NCBI GenBank assembly: GCA_050251715.1
Contig: JBFWMG010000001.1
Location: forward strand, 62,001 to 126,000
DNA from: JBFWMG01 sp050251715
GTDB taxonomy: Bacteria; Desulfobacterota; Desulfovibrionia; Desulfovibrionales; Desulfovibrionaceae
Length of the DNA stretch: 64,000 nucleotides
Direction: 5' to 3'
A program made the translations under genes and the position numbers. Below, in pieces: positions 43,982 through 52,398 of this stretch; within the stretch, counting starts at the first letter, position 1; each line of letters starts with the position of its first letter. Under the pieces are notes generated by a model. The model was not told the DNA's origin, ran no database searches, and worked only from the letters and a program-made list of their open reading frames with translations.

Positions 43982-44920
43982 TTAGCCCACTACCTGCGTC
44001 GAAGGAACATCGTATATGTTGTGGCTCAATTCAGAAAACAACCTGAAGTCATTAAGGAGCCTTAGTAGTAAAGGCATTGTTTCTTCAGTAGGATTGATTT
44101 TACCATCTGCGCCAACGTCTATGCCCCAATTGTGTTCTAGATTCTTTGCTTTGAGCCTCCCAATGAACACATGTTGTGCATAGTACCCTTTGTCCATAAT
44201 GGATGATATTGACCTCAGATAGCGCATATCCTCACCAATAAATGTTTGAATAACATCTACATCTGAAAAAATTCCTGACTCTTCTATAGCGTTGATTACT
44301 TCGTCACGCCTTTCGATCATACTATCTTTGAAGTTCATGGCTGATTCAAAGCTTCGTTTGTCCGCAATGAACACGGTGTCTTCAAAACAAATGAAGTCAA
44401 CGTCTTTATGTATCTGGAATACAGAATCTTGAGATATGCCCATCATGCATTCGCCATTGAAAAATGCCCACCGTCCTGATTTGACTTTTGACGCCTTCCA
44501 TGAAGATGTGGTTTTCTTGAATGCATAAAGCTTCTGGTCGCCTGATTGGACTTTTATCAGGTATCCTGCTGCATTGAGCAGTTCTTTTTCATTCGTGATC
44601 GCGTGTTCATTCCCAGGCACACTCACTTTTTCAATGATCAGTGGCATATTGGTTTCTGCTGCGTCGATCTGGAGAAGGCAAAATTCATCGGGGTTGCAGA
44701 CAAAATCATAATCAAGGGTATCCTTTTGGATACCAATCACATCCTGAACTGTCGTAATAAGTTGAGCCTCAAGGTTAAAATCTCCCTGCGCTTCGCCTGC
44801 CACCTCGACCCACCGAGCCGTGTATATTGCCTGTTTGTCCTGAACCCTTTTCTTGATGATCCAAAGGGACGCCGTGGCATTTTCGAAAGGAAAGGCTTGG
44901 AGTTCTTCGAGGGACTTCAT
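43982..44920 (-). CDS. kwaB: Kiwa defence protein KwaB (DUF4868)
   Basis: 312 residues. It matches the DUF4868/KwaB pattern: an N-terminal half with FLL-like strands (EFCLLQIDAAETNMPLII), central GQKLYAFKK-type and FFNGECMMGISQDSVFQIHKDVDFICFEDTVFIADKRSFE, then a C-terminal helical half. In Kiwa, KwaB is the cytoplasmic DNA-binding partner of the membrane protein KwaA. The start overlaps the kwaA stop by four bases. Base composition is more AT-rich than that of the flanking hsd genes, a sign of separate origin. Recognition is from family pattern and gene pairing. Confidence 0.85.
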   Translation of the reverse strand: MKSLEELQAFPFENATASLWIIKKRVQDKQAIYTARWVEVAGEAQGDFNLEAQLITTVQDVIGIQKDTLDYDFVCNPDEFCLLQIDAAETNMPLIIEKVSVPGNEHAITNEKELLNAAGYLIKVQSGDQKLYAFKKTTSSWKASKVKSGRWAFFNGECMMGISQDSVFQIHKDVDFICFEDTVFIADKRSFESAMNFKDSMIERRDEVINAIEESGIFSDVDVIQTFIGEDMRYLRSISSIMDKGYYAQHVFIGRLKAKNLEHNWGIDVGADGKINPTEETMPLLLRLLNDFRLFSELSHNIYDVPSTQVVG

Positions 44921-45576
44921 TCGTCTTCGTCTCCTTGGCTGATTTTCGTAGTGATGACAGGAAGGGACGCCATGTGCAGAAGTTGGTATCTAGTGCCCGG
45001 AATGGGGTCTTCTTTGGCTAAGATGCGTGCTGATCGGGCACACTGATTAATTTCATAGTCTACATCATAGAGGCTATACCCCCAAACGGCAAGCACAGGG
45101 TTCATAAAGAGCTGTTTTGATTTGTATGTCAGGCAGAACATGAAAAACATAAAAAATAGGAAACCAAAAACTTTGGGCCAGTCGCCCAGATCCACGCCGA
45201 TAAATGCGACCATGTAGGGTACGGTATAGTTCATGAGGTCGGAGGGATTTTTTAGGGATTTGATGACTTTGATATTCTCTCCGCCGGATAAAGAGTGCAT
45301 GGCGGCCCGTAAGATGAAAAGACTGACAAAACAGATCAAGGTTATTGAGCAGGACACTTCGGGATTTTTGAGTAGCCCCATAAGGCCAAGAAATGACGTT
45401 TTTAAAAAAAGGGTCGGGCTGTCAGCAGCTAGCCGGAAGTGTTGTATGAGTCGGCCACCAGTCACCTTCCCCACGGCAGATGAGTCGATATCCTGAATGA
45501 GCAAAACTAATGATAATGGGAAATATGAGCTGGCGAACACGGTCGCAGCAGCCCAAAATCTCCAGTTCTTATTCAT
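44917..45576 (-). CDS. kwaA: Kiwa membrane protein KwaA
   Basis: 219 residues from the ATG at 45576. Four hydrophobic segments (WAAATVFASSYFPLSLVLLI, ITLICFVSLFIL, YTVPYMVAFIGVDL, VFGFLFFMFFMF) followed by the typical cytoplasmic end LFMNPVLAVWGYSLYDVDYE. KwaA sits in the inner membrane and senses phage infection at the surface. It overlaps kwaB by four bases. Upstream is the GIY-YIG-like gene on the same strand. Confidence 0.85.
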   Translation of the reverse strand: MNKNWRFWAAATVFASSYFPLSLVLLIQDIDSSAVGKVTGGRLIQHFRLAADSPTLFLKTSFLGLMGLLKNPEVSCSITLICFVSLFILRAAMHSLSGGENIKVIKSLKNPSDLMNYTVPYMVAFIGVDLGDWPKVFGFLFFMFFMFCLTYKSKQLFMNPVLAVWGYSLYDVDYEINQCARSARILAKEDPIPGTRYQLLHMASLPVITTKISQGDEDE

Positions 45577-45647
45577 GAGGCCTCCCAGGCTCGCCCGAAA
45601 AAACCTGAGCAAGTAAGCCGGGCGGCAACCCGCCCGGCTTACTGGTT

Positions 45648-45965
45648 CTAGCGTTCGCCGCAGACGGGTCCGTACTCGTCCCGAATTTCCTGTTCGATTT
45701 CTTTGCGGCCGGGCTGCTGCTTGTTAGGGGTGTAGTAGGGGGCACACCCTATTGTCCCCTTGCTGTGCCGTTTCCAGCAATCGCCCCGGTCGTGGTTCTC
45801 GACGCGAGTCTTGAGTTCATGTGACTCGCCTACGTCGATGACCGTCCACTTGTCAGTGCTCTTTGCCCTCGTCAGGATGATATACACACCGGAACGGTCC
45901 TCCAGAGATTCGGTGGATGTGTACGGACCTTCGGCAGTGTATTTTTTGCAAAATGTGATGCTCAT
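45648..45965 (-). CDS. GIY-YIG-like small protein
   Basis: 105 residues. SGVYIILTRAK followed by WTVIDVGESHELKTRVENHDR resembles the GIY-YIG nuclease core (G-V-Y, then V-G in place of Y-I-G, then the Arg-bearing helix), and a Glu lies in the late helix (EIEQEIRDEYG). The YIG motif is incomplete (DVG), so activity is uncertain. It overlaps the preceding 60-residue gene by four bases (ATGA), so the two are co-translated, and lies 71 bases upstream of kwaA. Confidence 0.65.
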   Translation of the reverse strand: MSITFCKKYTAEGPYTSTESLEDRSGVYIILTRAKSTDKWTVIDVGESHELKTRVENHDRGDCWKRHSKGTIGCAPYYTPNKQQPGRKEIEQEIRDEYGPVCGER

Positions 45966-46144
45966 GACTGATATCCTCGTATCAGTATGCCAGCCGTCTT
46001 GAACTTTCCCGAGCGAAGGGGTAGTGTACCCTGATTGATACGGGGCTCGGTTTGGACCCGCGACGGCTGCCGTTGCGGCGAGTCGGCCTCAGAAGCGGCT
46101 GGATGCGCCAACATCCGGTCGCTTTTTCTTTTGGCCTTCAACAT
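45962..46144 (-). CDS. hypothetical small basic protein
   Basis: 60 residues rich in Arg, Ser and Gln. I keep it because AAAGGAGC lies at the right distance before its ATG and its stop overlaps the start of the GIY-YIG-like gene by four bases. No family recognised. Confidence 0.5.
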   Translation of the reverse strand: MLKAKRKSDRMLAHPAASEADSPQRQPSRVQTEPRINQGTLPLRSGKFKTAGILIRGYQS

Positions 46145-46161
46145 GGGATGCTCCTTTGCCG

Positions 46162-46386
46162 CTAGCCCTTGGGCGGGAACGGGTCGTTGCCGTGGCTGTC
46201 GGACTGTCTGATCTGGCCGTTGGGCCGGTGGATCTGCAGTTCCGTGCCTTGGTGCTGGCTGATCGGTCGCGCGATGGCGATAGCGTCGGCCTGGGTGCCC
46301 ACAACGTGGGACGCCCGGCTGTCGCCGTCGCGCTTGACCTGCCAGCCGTCGGGATGCGGCATGACTCGGTGAGTATCTCTACTCAT
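46162..46386 (-). CDS. DUF2188 family protein
   Basis: 74 residues from the ATG at 46386, preceded by a perfect AGGAGGT. THRVMPHPDGWQVKRDG, TQADAIAIARPI and the end DSHGNDPFPPKG are the conserved blocks of DUF2188. The family is small, widespread and without known function. First gene of the sub-operon DUF2188 - 60-aa - GIY-YIG - kwaA - kwaB. Confidence 0.85.
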   Translation of the reverse strand: MSRDTHRVMPHPDGWQVKRDGDSRASHVVGTQADAIAIARPISQHQGTELQIHRPNGQIRQSDSHGNDPFPPKG

Positions 46387-46493
46387 GGCTTTTACCTCCT
46401 TTATAGTTTTTTTTGAGCGCCTTGCGGTGCCCGGAAAAAGCGCTTTCACCTTGCCAGCGATCCAGCGCCGCTCCAACACTGTTCTATAGAATA

Positions 46494-46522
46494 ATTCTAG
46501 ACCATTTTTCTATTTCCCTCAA
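46494..46522 (-). promoter_or_regulatory. promoter for the DUF2188-Kiwa sub-operon
   Basis: On the minus strand: -35 TTGAGG (46517-46522), 17-base spacer, -10 TAGAAT (46494-46499), about 110 bases before the DUF2188 start. A TTCTATAGAA palindrome (46482-46491) overlaps the expected start point and could be an operator. Confidence 0.65.
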
Positions 46523-46565
46523 GGGTGGGCGGTAAATCTTTGATTAATGAAATTAATTGGATGTG

Positions 46566-47714
46566 TTATGTTCTTACCCTGACCTTGCCTGTCAAGAGCT
46601 GCTGCATGAGGCCTTTTTTTTGTTCTTTGAGGGCATTTAGAGCGATCCTGTGGGCGGCGAGCTCTTTGTCAGCAGAGCTAAGAACGCCCGCGATCACTCT
46701 CTGTTCCTCAATAGAAGGGATGGTCACTTTGATCTGGGAAAAATGCTTGAACTTGAGATTCCATGTGTCTGAAACCAATCCTTGGGAATAACAGTAGAAT
46801 TTGTGGACAATCGAGGTGAATTTGAAGAAGTGCCCGATGAAACCCGCATCGACTTTGGGGCCTGGAATGCAGATCGTATAAGCGGGGCTCACAATCCCTT
46901 CAATTATGGAAATGCCGGATACGCCTTGCCACATGCGCATGGTGTTATAGCCCACATCTCCTGGGCAAATGTGCAGATAGCGTGTCTTGTCATCATTGGA
47001 GGAGTCCTTCTTGTCTATCTCACTACGGGGGACAACGCCGTTAGCCATGGTGATCGAAACCAAAGGAAGATCACCTCTTCCCCGTTCATTCCTGTGCTTA
47101 AAAAGCTGGCCAAGGCGATATGTTCTCCACTCCTGCCCTGCAAACTCCCGAAACCGCACCTTCCCGGTCAGCAGCCGCTGCATGAGGGCTTTCTTGCGTT
47201 TCTCCTTGGCCGCGATGAGGGCTTCGGTGGTTGCGATGGCGCGGTCCCAGGTGGTGAGGATGGCCGCTATGTGCCGTTGTTTTATGAGATCTGGTAGTGT
47301 TACAGGTATTTTCAGCACGTCCTTGGGGTATAAACGAAGCCTGTCTCCAGTGATTCCATATGAAAAGGCCCAAAACAAGAAGATCATCCGCTTTGACTTG
47401 AAGAGATGTGCTGCGTACCTGGAGTCTATATTTTGTTTTGGGGCTAATACAACATATGCCGGGCTGATAATACCATCCTGATCCGCTCGGCCTGATGCTC
47501 CTTGCCACATGCGCATCATATTGTAGGCGATATCCCCTTTGCAAACCAAAGAATGCTCTTCAGGCAAGAGGGTTGTTTCCATTTTTCTATCTAATCCATT
47601 CCGCTCTACCAACCCATTGCCAATTGTGACAGCTAAAGTGGGGAGACCCGCCCGCCCCTTTTCTTGACGGACTTGAAATGCATCCCGGAGTAGCATCGTC
47701 CCTCTATAACTCAC
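46566..47714 (-). CDS. hsdS: type I restriction enzyme specificity subunit S
   Basis: 382 residues with two target-recognition domains, each ending in a conserved helix: first TRD about 1-180 with ILTTWDRAIATTEALIAAKEKRKKALMQRLLTGK, second about 195-382 with the matching VLSSADKELAAHRIALNALKEQKKGLMQQLLTGK. Both TRDs share NMMRMWQGASG/NTMRMWQGVSG, so the two halves are internal homologues. It determines the bipartite DNA target of the HsdM/HsdR complex. Start abuts the rhuM stop. Confidence 0.95.
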   Translation of the reverse strand: MSYRGTMLLRDAFQVRQEKGRAGLPTLAVTIGNGLVERNGLDRKMETTLLPEEHSLVCKGDIAYNMMRMWQGASGRADQDGIISPAYVVLAPKQNIDSRYAAHLFKSKRMIFLFWAFSYGITGDRLRLYPKDVLKIPVTLPDLIKQRHIAAILTTWDRAIATTEALIAAKEKRKKALMQRLLTGKVRFREFAGQEWRTYRLGQLFKHRNERGRGDLPLVSITMANGVVPRSEIDKKDSSNDDKTRYLHICPGDVGYNTMRMWQGVSGISIIEGIVSPAYTICIPGPKVDAGFIGHFFKFTSIVHKFYCYSQGLVSDTWNLKFKHFSQIKVTIPSIEEQRVIAGVLSSADKELAAHRIALNALKEQKKGLMQQLLTGKVRVRT

Positions 47715-48745
47715 TACGCTACCCCCTTCCTTTTACCCTCAACATCCCTCACCAACTCCCCAAACTCCCGCTCCGCCTCAACCTCCGCCGCCGCCAGCTC
47801 TCGTTGCCGCCGGGCGGCGTCGAACGTCTTGTACGCGGCCCTGGCGTGTTTTTCGGCCTGGGCGTGGGAAACCGTGCCCGCGTTGGGCAACACGCCGCGT
47901 TCATTGAATTTCAAGAAACCGTCCACATAGTCGAGCCACTCCTGCATGGAAATCCGTTGCCGCTGCGCCGCACGGTCCTCGGCATAATCCAGAAACATGA
48001 CAACCAGTCGGTCCAGCTGCGTGATCTCGTCTTGCTGGAGGTAATTCTTCGAGGTGACCACATCGCCCATGCGCACCACGTCGCCCTTGAAGCTGGTCAA
48101 TCCCATGTTCGGCAACGCCGCTTTGGCCCGCTCTTGCACGATCTCGGGCGCGGTCTTGCCCGTGACCGCAAAAAGCATCTTGTTCTGAATCGTCTGGAAG
48201 AACTGCCGCGCCGTCTCGGACGTGCCGTCATAGTCGGCGCTGGTCTGCGCGAACAAATCCCGCACCTTCTGGTAAAACCGCTTTTCCGAGGCGCGTATCG
48301 CGCGGATGCGCTCAAGCAGCTCGTCAAAGTAGTCGAAGCCGCCGGGATTCTTCAGCCGCTCGTCGTCCATGACAAAACCCTTGACCACATACTCCCGCAG
48401 CCGCGCGGTCGCCCACTGCCTGAACCGCGTGCCGATGGGGGATTTGACCCGGTAGCCCACCGCGATGATGGCCTCCAGGTTGTAATGCTTGGTCAGGTAC
48501 TGTTTGTCGTCCGCCGCAGTTATTCGGAAATCCCTAATAACTGCCTCCTCGACCAGCTCCCCTTCTGCAAATACGTTCTTCAGGTGCTCATTGACGGTGG
48601 GCACGGAGACCTGGAAAAGCTGGGCCATGGATTTTTGGCTGAGCCAGGCGGAGGCGTCCACAAGACGCACCGCAACACGGACGCCGCCGTCCGGGGTATT
48701 GAAAATGGCGATGTCCGCCTGAGTCGCAGGAAGCGTGTCGCTCAT
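47714..48745 (-). CDS. RhuM family protein
   Basis: 343 residues. It matches the virulence RhuM family: VRVAVRLVDASAWLSQKSMAQLFQVS near the start (an RhuM/KilA-like helix-turn-helix), the core YNLEAIIAVGYRVKSPIGTRFRQWAT, and DYFDELLERIRAIRASEKRFYQKVRDLFAQTSADYD. Members are often placed between hsdM and hsdS, as here. Function unknown; the N-terminal domain suggests DNA binding and the family is sometimes tied to toxin-like activity. Confidence 0.9.
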   Translation of the reverse strand: MSDTLPATQADIAIFNTPDGGVRVAVRLVDASAWLSQKSMAQLFQVSVPTVNEHLKNVFAEGELVEEAVIRDFRITAADDKQYLTKHYNLEAIIAVGYRVKSPIGTRFRQWATARLREYVVKGFVMDDERLKNPGGFDYFDELLERIRAIRASEKRFYQKVRDLFAQTSADYDGTSETARQFFQTIQNKMLFAVTGKTAPEIVQERAKAALPNMGLTSFKGDVVRMGDVVTSKNYLQQDEITQLDRLVVMFLDYAEDRAAQRQRISMQEWLDYVDGFLKFNERGVLPNAGTVSHAQAEKHARAAYKTFDAARRQRELAAAEVEAEREFGELVRDVEGKRKGVA

Positions 48746-48759
48746 GCCGTGTTTCCTTC

Positions 48760-50277
48760 TTACGCCTTCGGGGCCACGAAGCCGAGTTCCGCCAGATACC
48801 CGGCCATCTCCTTGCGCACGTCCGCAAGCTGTCGTTCCAGGTCGTCGATTTCCACCTGCACCGCCGCGATGTCGATCTCTTGCTCTTCCTCGAAGGTGTC
48901 CACGTAGCGCGGGATGTTGAGGTTGCCATCGTTCTCCTCGATTTCCTTGAGGTCGGCGAGGTAGGCGTATTTGTCCACGGATACCCGCGCCGTGTAGGTG
49001 TCGAGGATTTTTTGAATGTCTTCCCGGCGCAGGATGTTGCGGTTCTTGGCGCTTTCGTATTCGCGGCTGGCGTCGATGAACAGCACGTTCTCGTCCGACT
49101 TGCTGCGCTTGAAGACCAGGATGGCGGCCGGGATGCCCGTGCCGAAAAACAGGTTGGCGGGCAGCCCGATGACCGTGTGCAACAGGTTCTCCCGGATGAG
49201 CTGCGTCCTGATCTTGCCCTCTGCGCCGCCCCGGAACAACACCCCGTGCGGCGCCACAACCGCCACGCGGCCGGATTCCAGGGTCGTGGTCTCGATCATG
49301 TGCGAAATGAAGGCGTAATCGCCCTTGGAGGTGGGCGGGATGCCGCGTTCAAAACGCTTATAGGGGTCGTTTACGACCTCGGTGGCGTCCGCACCCCATT
49401 TGTCCAGCGAAAAGGGCGGATTGGCCACGACCACCTCGAATTTCATGGTGGTGTCGTCCTCAAGCAGCTTGGGGTTGCGGATGGTGTCGCCCCATTCGAT
49501 GCGGGCGCGGTCCATGCCGTGCAGGAACATGTTCATCTTGGCCAGCGCCCAGGTCTCGCCATTCATCTCCTGCCCATAAAGCGAAAAGTCGTCGCCCTGG
49601 ACCTTTTTGCCGCACTTGATGAGCAGCGACCCGGACCCGCACGCAGGATCGCAGATGCGCTCGCCCGGCTGCGGGGCGACCAGTTCGGCCATGAGCATGG
49701 ACACATAGGAGGGCGTGTAGAATTCGCCCGCCTTTTTGCCCGCGCCGGCGGCGAATTTGTCGATGAGGTATTCGTAGGCGTCGCCGATGACATCCTGGTC
49801 GCCGACCACCGAGGGCCGGAGATCGAGCTTGTCGCTGGCAAAGCCTTCGAGGAGGTTTTTGAGGCGGACGTTGCGTTCCTTGGTCTGTCCCAGATTGGCT
49901 TCGGAGTTGTAGTCGATGTTGCGGAACACGCCTTGCAGCTTGGTGCGGTTGGCGTCTTCGATCTTCTCCAGGGCCACGTTGATCAGCTCGCCGATGTTGG
50001 CCGCATTGCGCTGTCTGTGCAGGTCGTAGAAGCTGCACTTTTCGGGGAGTGCAAAACGTTCGCGGGCGAGGCGGCGCAGAACGCGTTGATCGTCTCCGTT
50101 GTATTGCTTGTGATACTCCTCATACTTCTCTTTGTACGCATCGGAGATGTATTTCAAAAAGAGCATGGTCAGTATGTAGTATTTGTAATTGGAGGCGTCG
50201 ACCGTGCCCCGGAATGTGTCGCACGCGTTCCACAAGACCGTTTCAATGGCTTTCTTCCGTTCAGAATCGTTTTTCAT
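48760..50277 (-). CDS. hsdM: type I restriction enzyme methylase subunit M
   Basis: 505 residues. SAM-binding motif ICDPACGSGSLLIK (about 208) and catalytic NPPFSLDKWG (about 285) are intact, in contrast to the degenerate copy at 30320-32008. N-terminal helical domain (LWNACDTFRGTVDASNYKYYILTMLFLKYISD) is standard. It methylates adenine in the target specified by HsdS. Preceded by the S-like gene with nine bases between them. Confidence 0.97.
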   Translation of the reverse strand: MKNDSERKKAIETVLWNACDTFRGTVDASNYKYYILTMLFLKYISDAYKEKYEEYHKQYNGDDQRVLRRLARERFALPEKCSFYDLHRQRNAANIGELINVALEKIEDANRTKLQGVFRNIDYNSEANLGQTKERNVRLKNLLEGFASDKLDLRPSVVGDQDVIGDAYEYLIDKFAAGAGKKAGEFYTPSYVSMLMAELVAPQPGERICDPACGSGSLLIKCGKKVQGDDFSLYGQEMNGETWALAKMNMFLHGMDRARIEWGDTIRNPKLLEDDTTMKFEVVVANPPFSLDKWGADATEVVNDPYKRFERGIPPTSKGDYAFISHMIETTTLESGRVAVVAPHGVLFRGGAEGKIRTQLIRENLLHTVIGLPANLFFGTGIPAAILVFKRSKSDENVLFIDASREYESAKNRNILRREDIQKILDTYTARVSVDKYAYLADLKEIEENDGNLNIPRYVDTFEEEQEIDIAAVQVEIDDLERQLADVRKEMAGYLAELGFVAPKA

Positions 50278-50286
50278 GTCGCCTCC

Positions 50287-50871
50287 CTATATGCCATCCG
50301 CGCCAATCGCGCGATCGAGAATTTCCGTCACAAGTGCCTCCCGCTTGAGAATAAGCTCTTCCGCCAATTGCCGCTCCTTGAGGACGCAGGCGTGGGCGTG
50401 GGAAATGGTTATTTGCGTCTTCCTATCCGGCACGTCAATGGGCAGTTCCCCCAGGATCTTGCTCGACACATGCGGCAGCGCTGTGCCGGCGGCGTGTGTC
50501 CTGAAATAGGCTTGCGCCCGTTTATGATTGAGATACCACGCCAGATATTCGGGCAGTACCAGCTCGGACCGAGCCTTGACCACAAAGAAGTGGGGCGCGG
50601 CCACGGCCTTGTCCAACGGTTCCGATACCAGGACACCGTAGAACCGCATGCCGCGATTGACAAAGAGTATGTCGCCGACCTCCAGGAAGGTGGGGGGCTT
50701 CCTGCCTGCGGGATTGAACCGGGTGGCGTCCCCCATGCCGATGCCGCGAACAGGATCCACATTCTTGAGCTGGATCAGGGTGACCACGCCGTCCGGCACA
50801 TGCCGCACGCTCCCCCGGATGGGGTGCCCCGCGGATATGGAGGCGATCATTTGGAGGGTGACTTTTGACAT
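50287..50871 (-). CDS. single-TRD S-like protein
   Basis: 194 residues, half the size of HsdS. One recognition domain (VTLIQLKNVDPVRGIGMGD, VGDILFVNRGMRFYGVLV, TALPHVSSKILGELPIDVPDRKTQ) ends in a coiled-coil-like helix (ACVLKERQLAEELILKREALVTEIL). It is the first gene of the operon, directly before hsdM. It could pair with itself or compete with the full HsdS to change the target, or act as a regulator; this is inference. Confidence 0.8.
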   Translation of the reverse strand: MSKVTLQMIASISAGHPIRGSVRHVPDGVVTLIQLKNVDPVRGIGMGDATRFNPAGRKPPTFLEVGDILFVNRGMRFYGVLVSEPLDKAVAAPHFFVVKARSELVLPEYLAWYLNHKRAQAYFRTHAAGTALPHVSSKILGELPIDVPDRKTQITISHAHACVLKERQLAEELILKREALVTEILDRAIGADGI

Positions 50872-50878
50872 TATGAGT

Positions 50879-50962
50879 GCACCAAATAAAATGTTGTCCT
50901 TTTCTGGTCATCAAAATAGGGCGGTGCAGGCATTATGTCAAGTGCATTTTTTATTTTGGTGC
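50879..50962 (-). promoter_or_regulatory. promoter of the type I restriction operon flanked by inverted repeats
   Basis: On the minus strand: -35 TTGACA (50936-50941), exact 17-base spacer, -10 TATTTT (50913-50918). GCACCAAATAAAAT (50879-50892) and its near reverse complement ATTTTGGTGC (50953-50962) flank the promoter on both sides, as expected for paired operators that could support looping. The first gene downstream is the S-like gene at 50871. Confidence 0.7.
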
Positions 50963-51028
50963 TATTAAAAAAGAAATTTAGAGGGGCGGGATCAGTAGCA
51001 GAGTAGGGAGGCCGCTCCGGCCTGCCGA

Positions 51029-51904
51029 TTAACGAAACCGAGGTGTCCAGCTTTCGAGGAGGGCATCCTCGTCTTCCTCGTCCTCGCTGTCGACGTCGGT
51101 GCTGGGGCAGGTGATGACGGTCAGGGTCTTGCCGTAGCGGCCCAGGCCGATGACCTCCTCGACGACGGTGCGTTCGCGTGTGCCGCCGAGCCAGGGCCGG
51201 AGATCGGCCTCGTCACTCCCCTCGTTTTCGTTGAATGGTGCGTTGTGGGCGTTGAAATTGGCGGTGAGTGTGTTTGGGGGGAGCGGATCGCCCTGGCGCA
51301 GCCATGCGAGTCCCACAAATCCTTTCATGGCGGGTGACATGGAGGCGAAATCAACGGTGTTGCCGGTGCTGACGATGATGGCCGAGGCCGCCTCGGTCAG
51401 TTCCGCGTACCGGATGGCGGTGGCGGTCAGTGAGGTTTGGCAGAGGGTGGCCAGCGCCTTGATGCCGACCAGGCCATCTTCAAACCCGTTCAGGGTCCGG
51501 CGGAAGAGCTTCGAAGGCATGAGCAGCCCGCTGGCGAAGTTGTCGGCTTCCTTTTCGAAAATGTCGCGTGAGAAGGTTCCGGCCGACGATGCATGGTATC
51601 CGGCATCGTTGAAAGGGATTTGGTCGATGTGGCCTTCCAGGAAGTAGTGTCCCAACTCATGAGCAATGCTGAACCGCTGGAAGCCTGGGATTGGGATGGC
51701 CGTGCTGTAGTAAATGCCAAAGACGTCGCCGACCCGCAGAAGCATGGCGGAAACCCCAAGCCTGGCATCGTTGATCGGCTCAACCTCAATGCCTCGTTTG
51801 CTGGCGATGGCGATCAAATCCACTGGGAAAGATGTGCAACCGTCTTCTTCGGCCACCCTCTCCCCTTGGCGTTTGGCTTCCTCAAGACTGAAGCTCCGGC
51901 TCAC
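51029..51904 (-). CDS. ImmA/IrrE family metallopeptidase
   Basis: 291 residues. The zinc motif AHELGHYFLEGHID (HExxH at residues 82-86) with the downstream EKEADNFASGLLMP helix is diagnostic. Such proteases cut the partner repressor, here probably the XRE protein encoded 11 bases upstream, in response to a signal. The last 60 residues are Asp/Glu-rich and not part of the core. The pair is divergent from the Ubl operon and probably controls it. Confidence 0.92.
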   Translation of the reverse strand: MSRSFSLEEAKRQGERVAEEDGCTSFPVDLIAIASKRGIEVEPINDARLGVSAMLLRVGDVFGIYYSTAIPIPGFQRFSIAHELGHYFLEGHIDQIPFNDAGYHASSAGTFSRDIFEKEADNFASGLLMPSKLFRRTLNGFEDGLVGIKALATLCQTSLTATAIRYAELTEAASAIIVSTGNTVDFASMSPAMKGFVGLAWLRQGDPLPPNTLTANFNAHNAPFNENEGSDEADLRPWLGGTRERTVVEEVIGLGRYGKTLTVITCPSTDVDSEDEEDEDALLESWTPRFR

Positions 51905-51915
51905 GATCGGCCCTC

Positions 51916-52272
51916 CTACTTTTCCCTCCGCTTTACGATCGTTGCAATAACATCAGCGACAAACTCTCTATCGGCATCCGAGAGCTTGGCTGCATGGCGA
52001 AACAAGGGGTCCGCATCGGCGTGCGCGGCAGGATCGTCGGTTCGTCCAAGCAGGTAATCGGTTGTGACTTCAAGGGCATCCGACAACTTCCGCAGGTTGT
52101 CGAAGGACGGTTTACGCTTTCCTCCCTCGAAATGAGCAATGGAGCTCGGCGGCAGACCTGTTTTGGCTGCAAGTTCCGCCTGGCTCAGGCCTCGTGTATC
52201 GCGGGCAGTGCGGAGGCGTTCTTTGAAAATATCAGAAGGCAAGCTATTCTGGTTGGATACATCATTTGTCAT
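51916..52272 (-). CDS. XRE-family repressor
   Basis: 118 residues. Helix-turn-helix at about 16-70: LRTARDTRGLSQAELAAKTGLPPSSIAHFEGGKRKPSFDNLRKLSDALEV in pieces, followed by TDYLLGRTDD, the usual XRE end, and a C-terminal segment that may be the ImmA cleavage or contact region. It is read divergently from the Ubl operon, and TTCGACAT repeats lie between the two. Confidence 0.93.
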   Translation of the reverse strand: MTNDVSNQNSLPSDIFKERLRTARDTRGLSQAELAAKTGLPPSSIAHFEGGKRKPSFDNLRKLSDALEVTTDYLLGRTDDPAAHADADPLFRHAAKLSDADREFVADVIATIVKRREK

Positions 52273-52278
52273 GGCTTT

Positions 52279-52328
52279 TTCGACATCTCCCTATTGACGG
52301 ATTCGACATGTATCGTTATCTTCGACAT
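52279..52328 (+). promoter_or_regulatory. promoter and TTCGACAT operators of the Ubl operon
   Basis: -35 TTGACG (52294-52299), 17-base spacer, -10 TATCTT (52317-52322). TTCGACAT occurs three times, at 52279-52286, 52302-52309 and 52321-52328 (the last seen as TTCGACAT across the -10 end), placed before, inside and after the promoter boxes. This is the layout of a repressor-controlled promoter; the divergent XRE protein is the obvious candidate. Confidence 0.6.
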
Positions 52329-52398
52329 CAATAGCATGGCGAACGCGACATGGCAAGGGCCTTGGTCGGAGCCATGCGCAAAAGACTCGGAGGAAAAG

